This document shows positions 30,092-39,025 of a stretch of DNA of 46,631 bases, one piece after another. The notes beneath the pieces are model-generated. The model did not search any database. It was given only the letters and a program-made list of their open reading frames with translations, and had not been told where the DNA came from. Source of the DNA: Pseudomonadota bacterium (GTDB lineage: Bacteria; Desulfobacterota; Binatia; UBA9968); NCBI GenBank assembly GCA_021324155.1, contig JAJPJQ010000006.1, forward strand, positions 1 to 46,631, written 5' to 3'. The first letter of the stretch is position 1. Every line of letters begins with the position of its first letter. Both the position numbers and the translations under genes were made by a program.

Positions 30092-31162
30092 ATGACGGAA
30101 TTGTTACAAGAACAGATATCCGAGGAGATCCGTCGCGCGCTCGGACCGGCGGTGCGCCTCGCCGCGCTCACGCCGCTGGCGGGAGACGCCTCGAGCCGCC
30201 GCTATTATCGCGCGCGGCTGGAAAATTCGCCGCGAGCGGATTCGTCGATCGTGATGGAGCTCGCGGGCAGCGCGCTGCCATTGTCTTCCGAGGAGCTCGC
30301 GATCTTCAAAGAGCCTCCGACGGAGCTGCCGTTCATCAACGTGCACCGCTTTCTTTCCACGCTCGGCGTCCGAGTGCCCGCGCTGTTCGGTATCGCCGCC
30401 GGCGGGAAGCTTCTACTCCTTGAAGACCTCGGCGACCGCGCGCTCTGGGACGCAGTCCAGGCGCTTCCCTCCGACGAGATTTTCGCCTGGTATCGGAAAG
30501 CCGTCGATCAGCTGCTGCTGCTTCAGGTCGAGGGCATGCGCCGCCGCGACGACCGCTGCGTCGCGTTTCAGCAGCGATTCGACTTTCGCCTGTATCAATG
30601 GGAATTCGAGCACTTCATCGAATACGGCTTGGAAAAAAGACCAGGCGGGAAAGTCTCGGACGCCGACAAAAGCCGCCTGCGCGAGAGCTTCGACGCAATC
30701 GCGCGGCGCCTCGAAGGGCTTGAGCCGTGCCTCAGCCACCGCGATTACCACAGCTGGAATTTGATGGCGCTCGACGGCGAGGTCGCGGTCATCGATTTTC
30801 AGGACGCGCTGCTGGCGCCGCCGCAGTACGATCTCGCTTCGCTGCTGAACGATCGTGAAACCGATCGCATCATCGACGCCGGGCTCGAAGCGCGGCTCAT
30901 CGATTATTATCTCGAGCGCCGCGAAGCGCTCGGGCTCGCCGCGGATCGCGCCGAATTCTTCGACGACTACATCCTTTCGGCGCTGCAGCGCGATTTTAAA
31001 GTCGTCGGTCGCTTTTATTATCTCGACGTGGTGAAGGGAAAGCCCGGTTACAAAAAATACATCTCGCCCACGCTAAAGCGTCTGAAGCGCAACCTCGAGC
31101 GCGCACCGCGCTACCGCAAGCTGATCCCGCTGCTGGAGGCTCATTTCGAGGAGCTTCGGTGA
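30092..31162 (+). CDS. amgK: Anomeric N-acetylmuramate/N-acetylglucosamine kinase AmgK
   Basis: A 356-aa kinase of the aminoglycoside-phosphotransferase fold. The active-site block is CLSHRDYHSWNLM and the metal-binding block is VIDFQDALLAPPQYDLASLLND, both very like AmgK. The N-terminus has the LAGDASSRRYYRA nucleotide-binding loop. AmgK phosphorylates MurNAc at C1 in peptidoglycan recycling, bypassing new synthesis of UDP-MurNAc. Its partner murU follows with a 4-bp overlap, which strongly supports the call. The start at ATG 30092 has AAGG just upstream. Confidence 0.92.
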   Translation: MTELLQEQISEEIRRALGPAVRLAALTPLAGDASSRRYYRARLENSPRADSSIVMELAGSALPLSSEELAIFKEPPTELPFINVHRFLSTLGVRVPALFGIAAGGKLLLLEDLGDRALWDAVQALPSDEIFAWYRKAVDQLLLLQVEGMRRRDDRCVAFQQRFDFRLYQWEFEHFIEYGLEKRPGGKVSDADKSRLRESFDAIARRLEGLEPCLSHRDYHSWNLMALDGEVAVIDFQDALLAPPQYDLASLLNDRETDRIIDAGLEARLIDYYLERREALGLAADRAEFFDDYILSALQRDFKVVGRFYYLDVVKGKPGYKKYISPTLKRLKRNLERAPRYRKLIPLLEAHFEELR

Positions 31163-31920
31163 AGGCGATGCTCTTTGCCGCCGGACGGGGCACGCGCCTC
31201 GCGCCGCTGACCGACAGCGTGCCGAAGCCGCTCGTGTCCGTCGCCGGCCGCCCGATGATCGAATATCCGCTGTTACTGCTGCGCCACTACGGCATTACCG
31301 ACATCGTCGTTAACATTCACCACCTCGGCGCGATGATCGAGGATTACCTCGGCGACGGTCGGAGGCTCGGCGTCAATCTCAGTTATTCGCGCGAGACCGA
31401 GCTGCTCGACACCGGCGGCGGGCTGCTGAAGGCGCGGCCGTTTCTCGACGGCGGCACCTTTGTCGTGGTCAACAGTGACGTGCTGATAGATCTCGATTTG
31501 CGCGCCGTCATCGAGCGCCATCTATCAACGCGCGCCGCCGCGACGCTGGTGCTGCGCGCCGATCCCGACGCCGATCGTTACGGCGCGATCGAGCTGTCGC
31601 GCGACGGCCGCGTGCAGAAGTTTTTGCATCATGTAGCTGCGTCGAGCGGCTCCGCCGGGCCGCTGAACAAATTCATGTTCACCGGCGTTCAAGTATTGGA
31701 GCCCCGCATTTTCGATTACATGGAGAGCGAAACATCGCGCCGCTTCGGGACGACGACCGCGACGTATCCGAAGATGCTCCTGGACGGCGCCAATCTTCAA
31801 GGTTTTGCGTTCGACGGCTTCTGGCACGATCTCGGAACGCCGGAAAGCATTCGGAGCGCCGAGGCGAAGCTCGCCGCGGGCCGGGCACGGCTTCGATACC
31901 TGGGATCGCCTCAGACCTGA
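31159..31920 (+). CDS. murU: N-acetylmuramate-1-phosphate uridylyltransferase MurU
   Basis: A 253-aa nucleotidyltransferase starting at GTG 31159 within the end of amgK (GTGA). The nucleotide-binding signature is LFAAGRGTRLAPLTDSVPKPL at the N-terminus, and the metal Asp lies in VVVNSDVLIDLD. MurU turns MurNAc-1-phosphate and UTP into UDP-MurNAc, returning recycled cell wall sugar to murein synthesis. Proteins of the glucose-1-phosphate thymidylyltransferase type look similar, but the amgK partner decides the call. The 3' end overlaps the convergent ZIP gene by 10 bp. Confidence 0.92.
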   Translation: MKAMLFAAGRGTRLAPLTDSVPKPLVSVAGRPMIEYPLLLLRHYGITDIVVNIHHLGAMIEDYLGDGRRLGVNLSYSRETELLDTGGGLLKARPFLDGGTFVVVNSDVLIDLDLRAVIERHLSTRAAATLVLRADPDADRYGAIELSRDGRVQKFLHHVAASSGSAGPLNKFMFTGVQVLEPRIFDYMESETSRRFGTTTATYPKMLLDGANLQGFAFDGFWHDLGTPESIRSAEAKLAAGRARLRYLGSPQT

Positions 31921-32624
31921 GGAACGATGAAGCGGATGGCGAGCATAAACGCCATGCCGCAGAGAGTCGAAGCGACGACTTTCCAGTTGAACTGCCGATG
32001 CGCTTCGGGCAGGAGATCGCTGGCGCCGAGGTAAATGAAGTCGCCGGCGATGAACGCAAGAAGCTTCTGCTGAAAGTCGGAGGGAATGAAACCGGCCAGG
32101 AGCGCGCCGATCGGATACAGCAGCCCCGCGAGCATTAGCGCGAGCATGGTGCCCTCGCGGCGCCACTTCGCCTCGCGCATAATGAGCGCCGAGCTCATGC
32201 CTTGGGGGATCTCGTGCAGGACGACGGCGAGCGTGATGGTCAGCCCTAAATAGGGATCGATTAAATATCCGACCATGATCCCCGCTCCGTCCACGACGTT
32301 GTCGAGCGCCATCCCGAGCACGGCGACCGGACCGATCTGGTGCGTATGGCACTCGGCCTCGCCGCAGGCGTGAATCATGACGAGTTTTTCCAAAACATAG
32401 AACGTGACGAAGCCGAGGGCGAGATAGCCGGAATCGGTTTTCAAATTGCTTTCCGGCAGGATCTCGAAAAACACAACCGCCAGAAGCACGCCGGCCGCGA
32501 ACGCAATCACATATCTCGGCTCGATTCTGTCGCGCTCGACGCGCATCGCGAGCCAACCCGAGAGGAAATCGCTCGATCCGGCGATCAATGCGTAAACGTA
32601 GACCATCAGGTCCCCTGCCGCCAT
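31911..32624 (-). CDS. ZIP-family metal transporter
   Basis: A 237-aa membrane transporter of the ZIP family, which moves Zn2+, Fe2+ or other divalent cations into the cytosol. Seven or eight hydrophobic helices are visible. The metal-site blocks are MALDNVVDGAGIMVG in TM4 and VVLHEIPQGMSSALIM in TM5, with the conserved HEIPQG. A loop with CGEAECHTHQIG before TM4 is Cys/His-rich and likely binds metal. The start may be 32624 or the Met six codons later. A terminator-like hairpin on the same strand lies just upstream and ends the aldolase gene. Confidence 0.93.
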   Translation of the reverse strand: MAAGDLMVYVYALIAGSSDFLSGWLAMRVERDRIEPRYVIAFAAGVLLAVVFFEILPESNLKTDSGYLALGFVTFYVLEKLVMIHACGEAECHTHQIGPVAVLGMALDNVVDGAGIMVGYLIDPYLGLTITLAVVLHEIPQGMSSALIMREAKWRREGTMLALMLAGLLYPIGALLAGFIPSDFQQKLLAFIAGDFIYLGASDLLPEAHRQFNWKVVASTLCGMAFMLAIRFIVPQV

Positions 32625-32632
32625 CGCAAAAG

Positions 32633-32662
32633 TTAAATGAAACCCCCGAGCGCAGTCGGGGG
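32633..32662 (-). terminator. Intrinsic terminator after the aldolase gene
   Basis: On the minus strand CCCCCGA pairs with TCGGGGG (32643-32649 and 32656-32662) around a six-base loop, followed by a T-rich stretch beginning TTTCATTTAA. It lies 28 bp after the aldolase stop. Confidence 0.75.
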
Positions 32663-32690
32663 CGCAAGAACGTGTCGCGAGCGCTTCGCC

Positions 32691-34067
32691 CTACGCTACG
32701 CGAAGCTCCCGGTCGTCGTGCGGAATCTTTTCACGCACGATGGACGCGGTGTTCACCACGTTGAGTTTTTTGAACAGGAATTCGAAGCGCTCCTCGAGCT
32801 TCTTTCCGATCTCTTTGCGAAAAGATTCCGGCAGCGTCCAAAAGCGCTCTTTCAGCGGGCCGAAGCCTTTTTTGCGTGTTTTGTAAATGAACTGTTCGTC
32901 GGTCTCGCCGTCGACCTTCTCGGCGGCGCATTCCTTGCGCAGAAAGTCGTAAACCTCTTTTTTGACTTCCGGAGGAAAGCCGGCATCGTCGTAGAGCATG
33001 TTCTGAAATCCCGTCGCCAGGTGGATCTCGGCGCAGCGGCGCTTCGGGAAATGATCGAAAGCCTCCTCCGGAAGCGTCGATGCGCCGTGCTGGACCGCGC
33101 CGGCGAGGCCGTATTTTTCGCGCGCGACCTGGGAGAGCTGCTCCAGCGTGTCGAAATCGAGCTTGACGCGCGCGATCGTTCCGTCGGGCAGCGGCACGCC
33201 GCCGTGGGACGTGCCGGTTTGAATGCTGATCTTGCTGATGCCTTTGAGGCCCTTGCCCCGTTTGTCGAGCTCTTCGCGGTAACCGTCCATGTAGGCCTCG
33301 AGCTCTTCGACCGTGCTGTTTTTCTTGCCCACCTCGCCGATCTCGCCGCCGACGGAGATCGTGATGCCCTTGGGCTCCAGGCCGCGCACGTGCGCGGTCA
33401 GCTCGGCCGCGACCCAACAGTTGTCCTGCTGCTGCGCGCGCACCGTGGGCCGGCTCAGATCAACGAGCGTCGAGCTGTCGATGTCGATATTGTAGAACTC
33501 TGCCTCGATCGCTTCTTTGATGAGATCCTTGAGAGCCTGGATTTCCGCCTGCGGGTTCTTCGCGAAATTCTTCGCGCTCGCCTGGAAATGGTCGCCCTGG
33601 ATGAAGAGCGGGCCGGTAAAGCCCTCCTTGATGGCGGCCGCGGTCACGACATGCGCGTATTCCGCCGGTCGTTGGAACGTATAACCGATCTCGGAGCGCG
33701 CGATCTCGAAGACTACCGCGCCGACTTTATTGCGGAGCGCGGCGCGAAAGACCGCCCGCGCCGTCTCGAACGTCAGGCCGCGAATGTTGATCGCCGGCAC
33801 CGTGAAGCCTTTGACTTCCCCGCGGCCCATCGCGTCGTACAGTCGCTGGATCGAAGCCGGATAGATGCCCAGTGCGCGCGCCGCCCGGCGCACGGTATCG
33901 CGCGCGGCGGCCTTGACCGCGGCGTCTTCGCTGAAAACGCCGTTGAAAACCAGACGGTCGATGACCTCGCCGCGGAGCTTCTCCGCATCGACCACGCTTG
34001 TTTTCCCGTTGCTCTCGATGACGCCCTGAAGGCTTTTTTTCAGCTCTTGCTGCCCTTGGTACCGCAT
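32691..34067 (-). CDS. Class II fructose-bisphosphate aldolase-like protein, long form
   Basis: A 458-aa protein of the class II aldolase family. The TIM-barrel blocks are FTVPAINIRGLTFETARAVF near residue 88, GPLFIQGDHFQ with the metal His, YNIDIDSSTLVDLS, ISVGGEIGEVG, and SIQTGTSHGGVPLPDG with a second His site. These match the long class II aldolases seen in several uncultured lineages and in tagatose-bisphosphate relatives. The N-terminal 85 residues (DTVRRAARALGIYPASIQRLYDAM) are an addition absent from the short E. coli-type enzyme. Substrate could be fructose-1,6-bisphosphate or a related sugar. The gene stands alone with a terminator after it. Confidence 0.85.
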   Translation of the reverse strand: MRYQGQQELKKSLQGVIESNGKTSVVDAEKLRGEVIDRLVFNGVFSEDAAVKAAARDTVRRAARALGIYPASIQRLYDAMGRGEVKGFTVPAINIRGLTFETARAVFRAALRNKVGAVVFEIARSEIGYTFQRPAEYAHVVTAAAIKEGFTGPLFIQGDHFQASAKNFAKNPQAEIQALKDLIKEAIEAEFYNIDIDSSTLVDLSRPTVRAQQQDNCWVAAELTAHVRGLEPKGITISVGGEIGEVGKKNSTVEELEAYMDGYREELDKRGKGLKGISKISIQTGTSHGGVPLPDGTIARVKLDFDTLEQLSQVAREKYGLAGAVQHGASTLPEEAFDHFPKRRCAEIHLATGFQNMLYDDAGFPPEVKKEVYDFLRKECAAEKVDGETDEQFIYKTRKKGFGPLKERFWTLPESFRKEIGKKLEERFEFLFKKLNVVNTASIVREKIPHDDRELRVA

Positions 34068-34177
34068 ATCGGCCTCCTTGGAACTGCGAGGTGTATTTGG
34101 CCCTCAAGTTAGATATCCCAAATCGTTCGGGTAGGCAAGAATTCGGCGGCGGCGCCTTCAAAGCGCGGCCGTGTTTT

Positions 34178-36052
34178 CTAGCGTTTCGGCGCGGCGCCCA
34201 GAGCCCTGTCCAGGCTCGCTTGGGCGGAGGCGAGATTGGGATCGACCTCCAACGCCTTGCGAAACTCGGCGATCGCTTCGGTGCGGTGGCCCAGGGCGAT
34301 GAGCACGTCGCCCAGATTGACGTGCGCCAGCGGAAATTCCGGGCTGATCTCGATGGCTTTACGCAGATGCAGGATCGCCTCGGGGTACTGGCCGCGCGCA
34401 GCCAGTAAAAGGCCCAAGTTATTCTGTCCTTCGAGAAAACCGGAATTGATCTCGAGCGCCTTGCGGTAATGCTCGATCGCTTCGTCGATTTTTCCCTCCC
34501 TCATTAACGCGAGACCGAGATTGTGGTGGGCGACCAGAGAATTCGGTCTCCGGCGGAGCGCCTCGCGATATTGCGCCATGGCCTCCGCGTTCTTGCCCTG
34601 TTCGGCGAGGACGTTCCCCAGATTGGAGCGCGCATCGTCATAATCGGGATCGATTTCCAATGCACGGGAATAATAAGCGATCGCCTGATCGTACTGGCGG
34701 CGGTCAGCCAGGAGCCCGGCATAGTTGTTGTACGCGATCCGCGACGGCCGAGGGGTATTGGCAAGCACATACTCGTATAAGCTTTCCGAATCGCGCCAAA
34801 CCGCGATCTCCCTTCGCGTGGTGAACAGGAGCGCAACGATCACTGCGAGCGCGGCGCCGGCGGCAAGATAGCGGCCGAAGGCTTCCTTACGCAGCCGTGC
34901 GCGCCAGAGTCCCGCGGCGCCGCCGGCCGCGAGCAAAGCCCAGCCGAGACACGACAGGTAGGTATACCGGTCGGCGACTATCTGTGAGCCGCTCTGCGCG
35001 ATGCCCGATATGGGCGCGATCAGCGCGAGATAATAAACCCAGGCGGCCAGAGCGGCCGCGAAACGGCGGCGCGTCAGCACGAGAACGAGCGTGACGCCGG
35101 CTGCGGCGAAAAAACTCGCCACGTAAACCGTCTCCCACGGATTGAAGCGCATCGGCAAGTCATACATCGGGTAACCGCCGCCGGGGAAGAACGTCTTCTC
35201 GACGTAGTAGCAAACGGCGAACGACGCCTGCGCAAGGCGCTGAAGCACAGAATGCTTCTCGAACGTATCCAGCGCTCCGGTGTCGTGTTGGGCCAGGCCG
35301 GCGACGACCGCCGCAGCCGCGCCGAGCGCGAGGAACGGCAGCTTTTCGAGCCATACATACCGCGGTCCGACGCCGTTGCTGTCGATCCGCCGGAGCGGAA
35401 AGAAATCGAGCGCGAGCAGCGCGACCGGCAGCGTCATCGCGGTAGCTTTCGAGAGCAGCGATAAAGCATAAGCGATCAGAGCCGCGCCGAGCCATTTGCG
35501 ATACGCGTTCGACATCGTAGAGGCGGCCGCCTTGAGATACGCCAGGATCGTCAAGAAGAAAAACAATCCGGAGAGCACGTCGCGCCGCTCGGTCGCCCAT
35601 GCGACCGATTCGACGCGGAATGGATGAAGCGCGAAGAAAAGCGCCGCGAGCGCGGCGCCGATCTGTATCGTGCGCTCCTCCCATGCCGGCTTCGCCAGCA
35701 TGAGCAAGCGAACACATACGAGATAAAACAACGCCGCATTGGCGGCGTGCAGGAGCATGCTCGTTAGATGGTAGCCGGCTGGATTTAAACCCCAAATGCG
35801 ATAATCGACGGCAAAGCTCAGCCAGCTGAGCGGCTGATAATGCCCCAGATAGAAGGTGGTGAACATCCAGCGCAAGGCGGGCCCCGCGGCCTGCCGGAAC
35901 GATAAATTTTCCGTCAGCGTGGCGTCGTCGTCCCAATTGACGAAACCGTTGCGGATGACCGGGAGAAAAACGGCGGCGGTTACAACCGCGACGAGAATAG
36001 GCAGCGCGGCGCGGAGAATTCGCTCCCGGTCCCATTTCAATACGGGGTTCAC
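34178..36052 (-). CDS. TMTC-like membrane protein with C-terminal TPRs
   Basis: A 624-aa protein starting at GTG 36052, overlapping the stop of the upstream TPR gene (GTGA). The N-terminal two thirds is a multi-helix membrane domain of GT-C type. It has NGFVNWDDDATL after the first helix, then MFTTFYLGHYQPLSW and an ATERRDVLSGLFFFL block, all typical of TMTC-like proteins that resemble O-mannosyltransferases. From about residue 440 it has about five TPRs (AIAYYSRALEIDPDYDDARSNLG). By analogy it would move a lipid-linked sugar onto a protein outside the membrane, but this is inference. It is the last gene of the operon 41752-34178. Confidence 0.8.
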   Translation of the reverse strand: MNPVLKWDRERILRAALPILVAVVTAAVFLPVIRNGFVNWDDDATLTENLSFRQAAGPALRWMFTTFYLGHYQPLSWLSFAVDYRIWGLNPAGYHLTSMLLHAANAALFYLVCVRLLMLAKPAWEERTIQIGAALAALFFALHPFRVESVAWATERRDVLSGLFFFLTILAYLKAAASTMSNAYRKWLGAALIAYALSLLSKATAMTLPVALLALDFFPLRRIDSNGVGPRYVWLEKLPFLALGAAAAVVAGLAQHDTGALDTFEKHSVLQRLAQASFAVCYYVEKTFFPGGGYPMYDLPMRFNPWETVYVASFFAAAGVTLVLVLTRRRFAAALAAWVYYLALIAPISGIAQSGSQIVADRYTYLSCLGWALLAAGGAAGLWRARLRKEAFGRYLAAGAALAVIVALLFTTRREIAVWRDSESLYEYVLANTPRPSRIAYNNYAGLLADRRQYDQAIAYYSRALEIDPDYDDARSNLGNVLAEQGKNAEAMAQYREALRRRPNSLVAHHNLGLALMREGKIDEAIEHYRKALEINSGFLEGQNNLGLLLAARGQYPEAILHLRKAIEISPEFPLAHVNLGDVLIALGHRTEAIAEFRKALEVDPNLASAQASLDRALGAAPKR

Positions 36053-37242
36053 GGCTTCACCCCCAAGCGCTGCAAGTCTTCTTTGGCGCCCTTAATATCC
36101 GGCCGGAGTTTGAGCGCTTGGCCGAACTCGCGCGCGGCGTCGTCGCGTTTGCCGGTCGCGGCCAGGAATCGACCCAGCTGATAATGGGCTTCGGCATCGC
36201 GCGGATTCAAAGCGATGAAGCGCTGCAGGTGCTCGATGCCGCCGCCGACGTCGCCGGCTTCGGCCAGCAGCAACGCAAGATTGAAAAGCGCAGGCGCGTA
36301 CTTTGGATCGATTTTCAGCGCCGCGCGATATTCCGCCATCGCAGCCCCTGTTTTCCCCTGCTCATCCAAAACGCCGCCCAGGTTCGTGCGCGCTTCGACG
36401 TATTTCGGATCGATCTCGATTGCGCGGCGATATTCCTTAACCGCGCTCTCGAGCTCCTGAGATTTCCAGAGCGCGTTCGCGAGGTTGAAATGCGCGGCTG
36501 CATACTTCGGGTCGATCTCGATCGCGCGGCGATAGTGGCGTATCGCTTCCTCCCGCTGCCCGCGCAGCTCGAGCGCGCTGCCCAGATTCGAATGCGCCGC
36601 GGCATTTTTCGGCTCGGCGGCGAGCGCGGCGCGATAGTGCTCGATCGCCTGATCGGCTTTGCCTTCTTTCAATAACGCGTTGGCGATGTCGTAATGCGCC
36701 GGACCGCGCCGCGCCAGCAGGAAATCCAGGCCGGCTTGCGCGGCGGCGTAGCGCGGATAGATGCGCACCGCGGCGCGGTAATGCTCGATCGCCTCCTCTA
36801 TCCGACCCGTGGCGGCGAGGGTATCGGCGAGATTTTTCTGCGCCACTTCGAAGTTGGGATCGATCTCGACGGCGCGGCGATAATGTCCCAGCGCCTCCTC
36901 TACTTTGCCGCGGGCGGCGGCGAGCGCGCCGAGATTGTTGACCACCTCGACGTAAGCCGGATAAATCGCCAGCGCGCGGCCGTATCGCTCGACCGCCGCG
37001 TCGACCTGGCCTTCGCGCCGGAGACGGTCGCCCTCGCGGGCCCAAAAAGCGGCGCGCAGAAAGGTCGACCGCTCCTTCGCTGCGAGGATGTGACGTGCCT
37101 CGCGCCGGCTCGGAATCCAGCGGTTGAATTCCTGGTATGTAACGAAAGACAGCGCGATGACAACGCCGATCATCAGGACATGCACTGGAGCCGCCGGCGG
37201 ATACGGCAGGCGCAGCGCGAGGAATGGACTGTCAATGCGCAT
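36049..37242 (-). CDS. TPR protein with N-terminal membrane anchor
   Basis: A 397-aa protein with one membrane segment near residues 20-40 (LMIGVVIALSFVTY) and then nine to ten TPRs. The C-terminal half is very like the C-terminal TPRs of the 908-aa protein at 39026-41752: both have DPKYVEARTNLG, LNPRDAEAHY and a final basic helix ending in LQRL or LERL. It therefore looks like a split-off copy of that array. It overlaps the upstream GT-C gene by 11 bp and the downstream TMTC gene by 4 bp. Its role may be to scaffold the glycosylation proteins encoded on either side. Confidence 0.85.
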   Translation of the reverse strand: MRIDSPFLALRLPYPPAAPVHVLMIGVVIALSFVTYQEFNRWIPSRREARHILAAKERSTFLRAAFWAREGDRLRREGQVDAAVERYGRALAIYPAYVEVVNNLGALAAARGKVEEALGHYRRAVEIDPNFEVAQKNLADTLAATGRIEEAIEHYRAAVRIYPRYAAAQAGLDFLLARRGPAHYDIANALLKEGKADQAIEHYRAALAAEPKNAAAHSNLGSALELRGQREEAIRHYRRAIEIDPKYAAAHFNLANALWKSQELESAVKEYRRAIEIDPKYVEARTNLGGVLDEQGKTGAAMAEYRAALKIDPKYAPALFNLALLLAEAGDVGGGIEHLQRFIALNPRDAEAHYQLGRFLAATGKRDDAAREFGQALKLRPDIKGAKEDLQRLGVKP

Positions 37243-39025
37243 GAGCCTGAGCGTCCTCGGTCTTAAAAATGAAAATCGAATAGCCGATCATCGCCAACGG
37301 CTCCCTGCCTCGAAACTGCTCGACAAATTCAACCTGCGGCTGCCGTCCTTTGATGAAAGGGCTGTACAAAAGGCTCGGACTGATCGCTATATAAGGTGAG
37401 ACTCCCGGGGATTGAGTCGCCGGCGGATCGAAAAGGATCCAAGTTCCCGGCAGGTACGATGCGTCGATACCGTAATATTCCGGATCGTCGTAGCCGAAAT
37501 GGACGAAGCGTATTTTCTCAACGCCGTGCCGCTGCATCCATACCTTCAGCCCCTTCAGATCCTGCCCCCAGTCGAGGTTCGAATCGTTCAGAATTTTGTA
37601 TCCGTTTCTCGGACCGCCGGCTGCTTCATTGAAGTACGCGAGATAATCGGGATACATCCGCACCGCCGTGCTCACGTACCATACGGCAAGAATCGCCAGA
37701 GCCGCTCGCCATAAGCGGCCGGGCGTCCACAGACGAACGGCGGCGCCGGCGATCAACACGAATAGAAACGGATAGACCGGCAGAATGTGCCGGAGGCCGA
37801 TATTGATTCCCGTCGCGACGGCGAGGAGAAAATAGAGCACCGGAGGCACAATGAGAAATGCCGCGTCGGTGCGCTTCAGCATGCCCGTCACCGCCAGCCA
37901 CAAACCGGCGGCTGAAAGAATTATCGTCGGTAGAGGCGTTTTAACCGCGAATGCGACGGGGAAATACGCGTAAAAGCCCACGGGTGACATTTGCCCGAGC
38001 AGATAAGCCGGCCGCCGCAATGTGCCCAGGATCGACAATTGTCCGTAAAGCCATGCTTCGGGCAAAACATGATGGCGCAAAGCGAACAGCGCCGGCGCGC
38101 GCAGCAGCGATGCTTCGCCCGGCATGAACCATTCGAAATGGAAATGATGCGCGCCGCCGGGAACGGCGTCGTAGCGAAATCCATAGAGCGCCCAGACGAC
38201 GGCGTACGCGGCAACCGGCGCGGCGAACAGAACCGCGGCGACTCGAAACGACCGTTGCGCTCGGGTTAGCGCGCCGGCGGCCGCGTCTTGCCGCGAAAAA
38301 ATCCACAATATGCCGAGGAGAAGCCATGCGAGGAGAATTCCCGGCGCGGCATATTTCGTGGCGGCGGCGAGGGCGAAGCAAAGCGCCGTTATGGCCAACA
38401 GCCACCACACGCCTTCGCGCAAGAAGCGCCATAAAAAATAGGTGCCGACGAAAAAACTGGCGGCGAATGGAACATCGGTATGAATGTTCGCGCTATGCGC
38501 CAGGATATTCGGATCCAGGGCGAAAATGGCGAGCGCGGCGACGCCGGCTTCGCGCCCGAAAAGTCTCGCGGCCCAAAGATAGACGAACAGGCCGAGGACG
38601 ATCGCGACCGCAATCATCTGCAGCTTGGCGAAAAAGAAGAGCGGCTCCGCCTCGTTGTCGACGAACATCGCGTCGTGAGCGGCTTCGGCGGTCTCCGCGA
38701 CCCGGCCGTCGGTGATGCGCTCCCATTGAGGGTAAGTGCGAAAGTCCTTGATCGGATAGGCGAGCAGCGGAAGCGCGGCCCACATTTTTGCCAACGGCGG
38801 ATGTTCCGAGTTGGCTCTGAAGTCGCCGAACTTGAGATACGAATAGCCGGCGAAAAGGTGGATCGGCTCGTCGACGGTCGGCGATTTCTGCAACAAAACC
38901 GAGACCGAGACGAGCGTAAAGATGACGATAAAATAAGCGATGGCGTAAAACGGCGCGGAGCGCAGGAGCGGCGTCGGTCCTTTTTCCTGCACAGCGCTCT
39001 CCACAACTGGGTTCAAAGCGGCCAC
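37232..39025 (-). CDS. GT-C family glycosyltransferase (PMT/ArnT-like)
   Basis: A 597-aa multi-membrane protein starting at GTG 39025, directly after the stop of the preceding gene. The first extracytoplasmic loop holds the family's catalytic acidic pair, TVDEPIHLFAGYSYLKFGDF, and the following SEHPPLAKM block. About ten to eleven membrane helices follow, then a soluble C-terminal domain with LNDSNLDWGQDLKGLKVWM. GT-C enzymes use polyprenyl-phosphate sugars as donors. This class includes protein O-mannosyltransferases and ArnT-like lipid A modifiers. The acceptor here is unknown, but the flanking TMTC-like genes point to proteins or surface polymers. Confidence 0.85.
   Translation of the reverse strand: MAALNPVVESAVQEKGPTPLLRSAPFYAIAYFIVIFTLVSVSVLLQKSPTVDEPIHLFAGYSYLKFGDFRANSEHPPLAKMWAALPLLAYPIKDFRTYPQWERITDGRVAETAEAAHDAMFVDNEAEPLFFFAKLQMIAVAIVLGLFVYLWAARLFGREAGVAALAIFALDPNILAHSANIHTDVPFAASFFVGTYFLWRFLREGVWWLLAITALCFALAAATKYAAPGILLAWLLLGILWIFSRQDAAAGALTRAQRSFRVAAVLFAAPVAAYAVVWALYGFRYDAVPGGAHHFHFEWFMPGEASLLRAPALFALRHHVLPEAWLYGQLSILGTLRRPAYLLGQMSPVGFYAYFPVAFAVKTPLPTIILSAAGLWLAVTGMLKRTDAAFLIVPPVLYFLLAVATGINIGLRHILPVYPFLFVLIAGAAVRLWTPGRLWRAALAILAVWYVSTAVRMYPDYLAYFNEAAGGPRNGYKILNDSNLDWGQDLKGLKVWMQRHGVEKIRFVHFGYDDPEYYGIDASYLPGTWILFDPPATQSPGVSPYIAISPSLLYSPFIKGRQPQVEFVEQFRGREPLAMIGYSIFIFKTEDAQAHAH

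Noticed and set aside
32637-34112. Plus-strand open frame of 491 codons
   Set aside because: It is antisense to the class II aldolase, whose metal-site motifs are clear on the minus strand.
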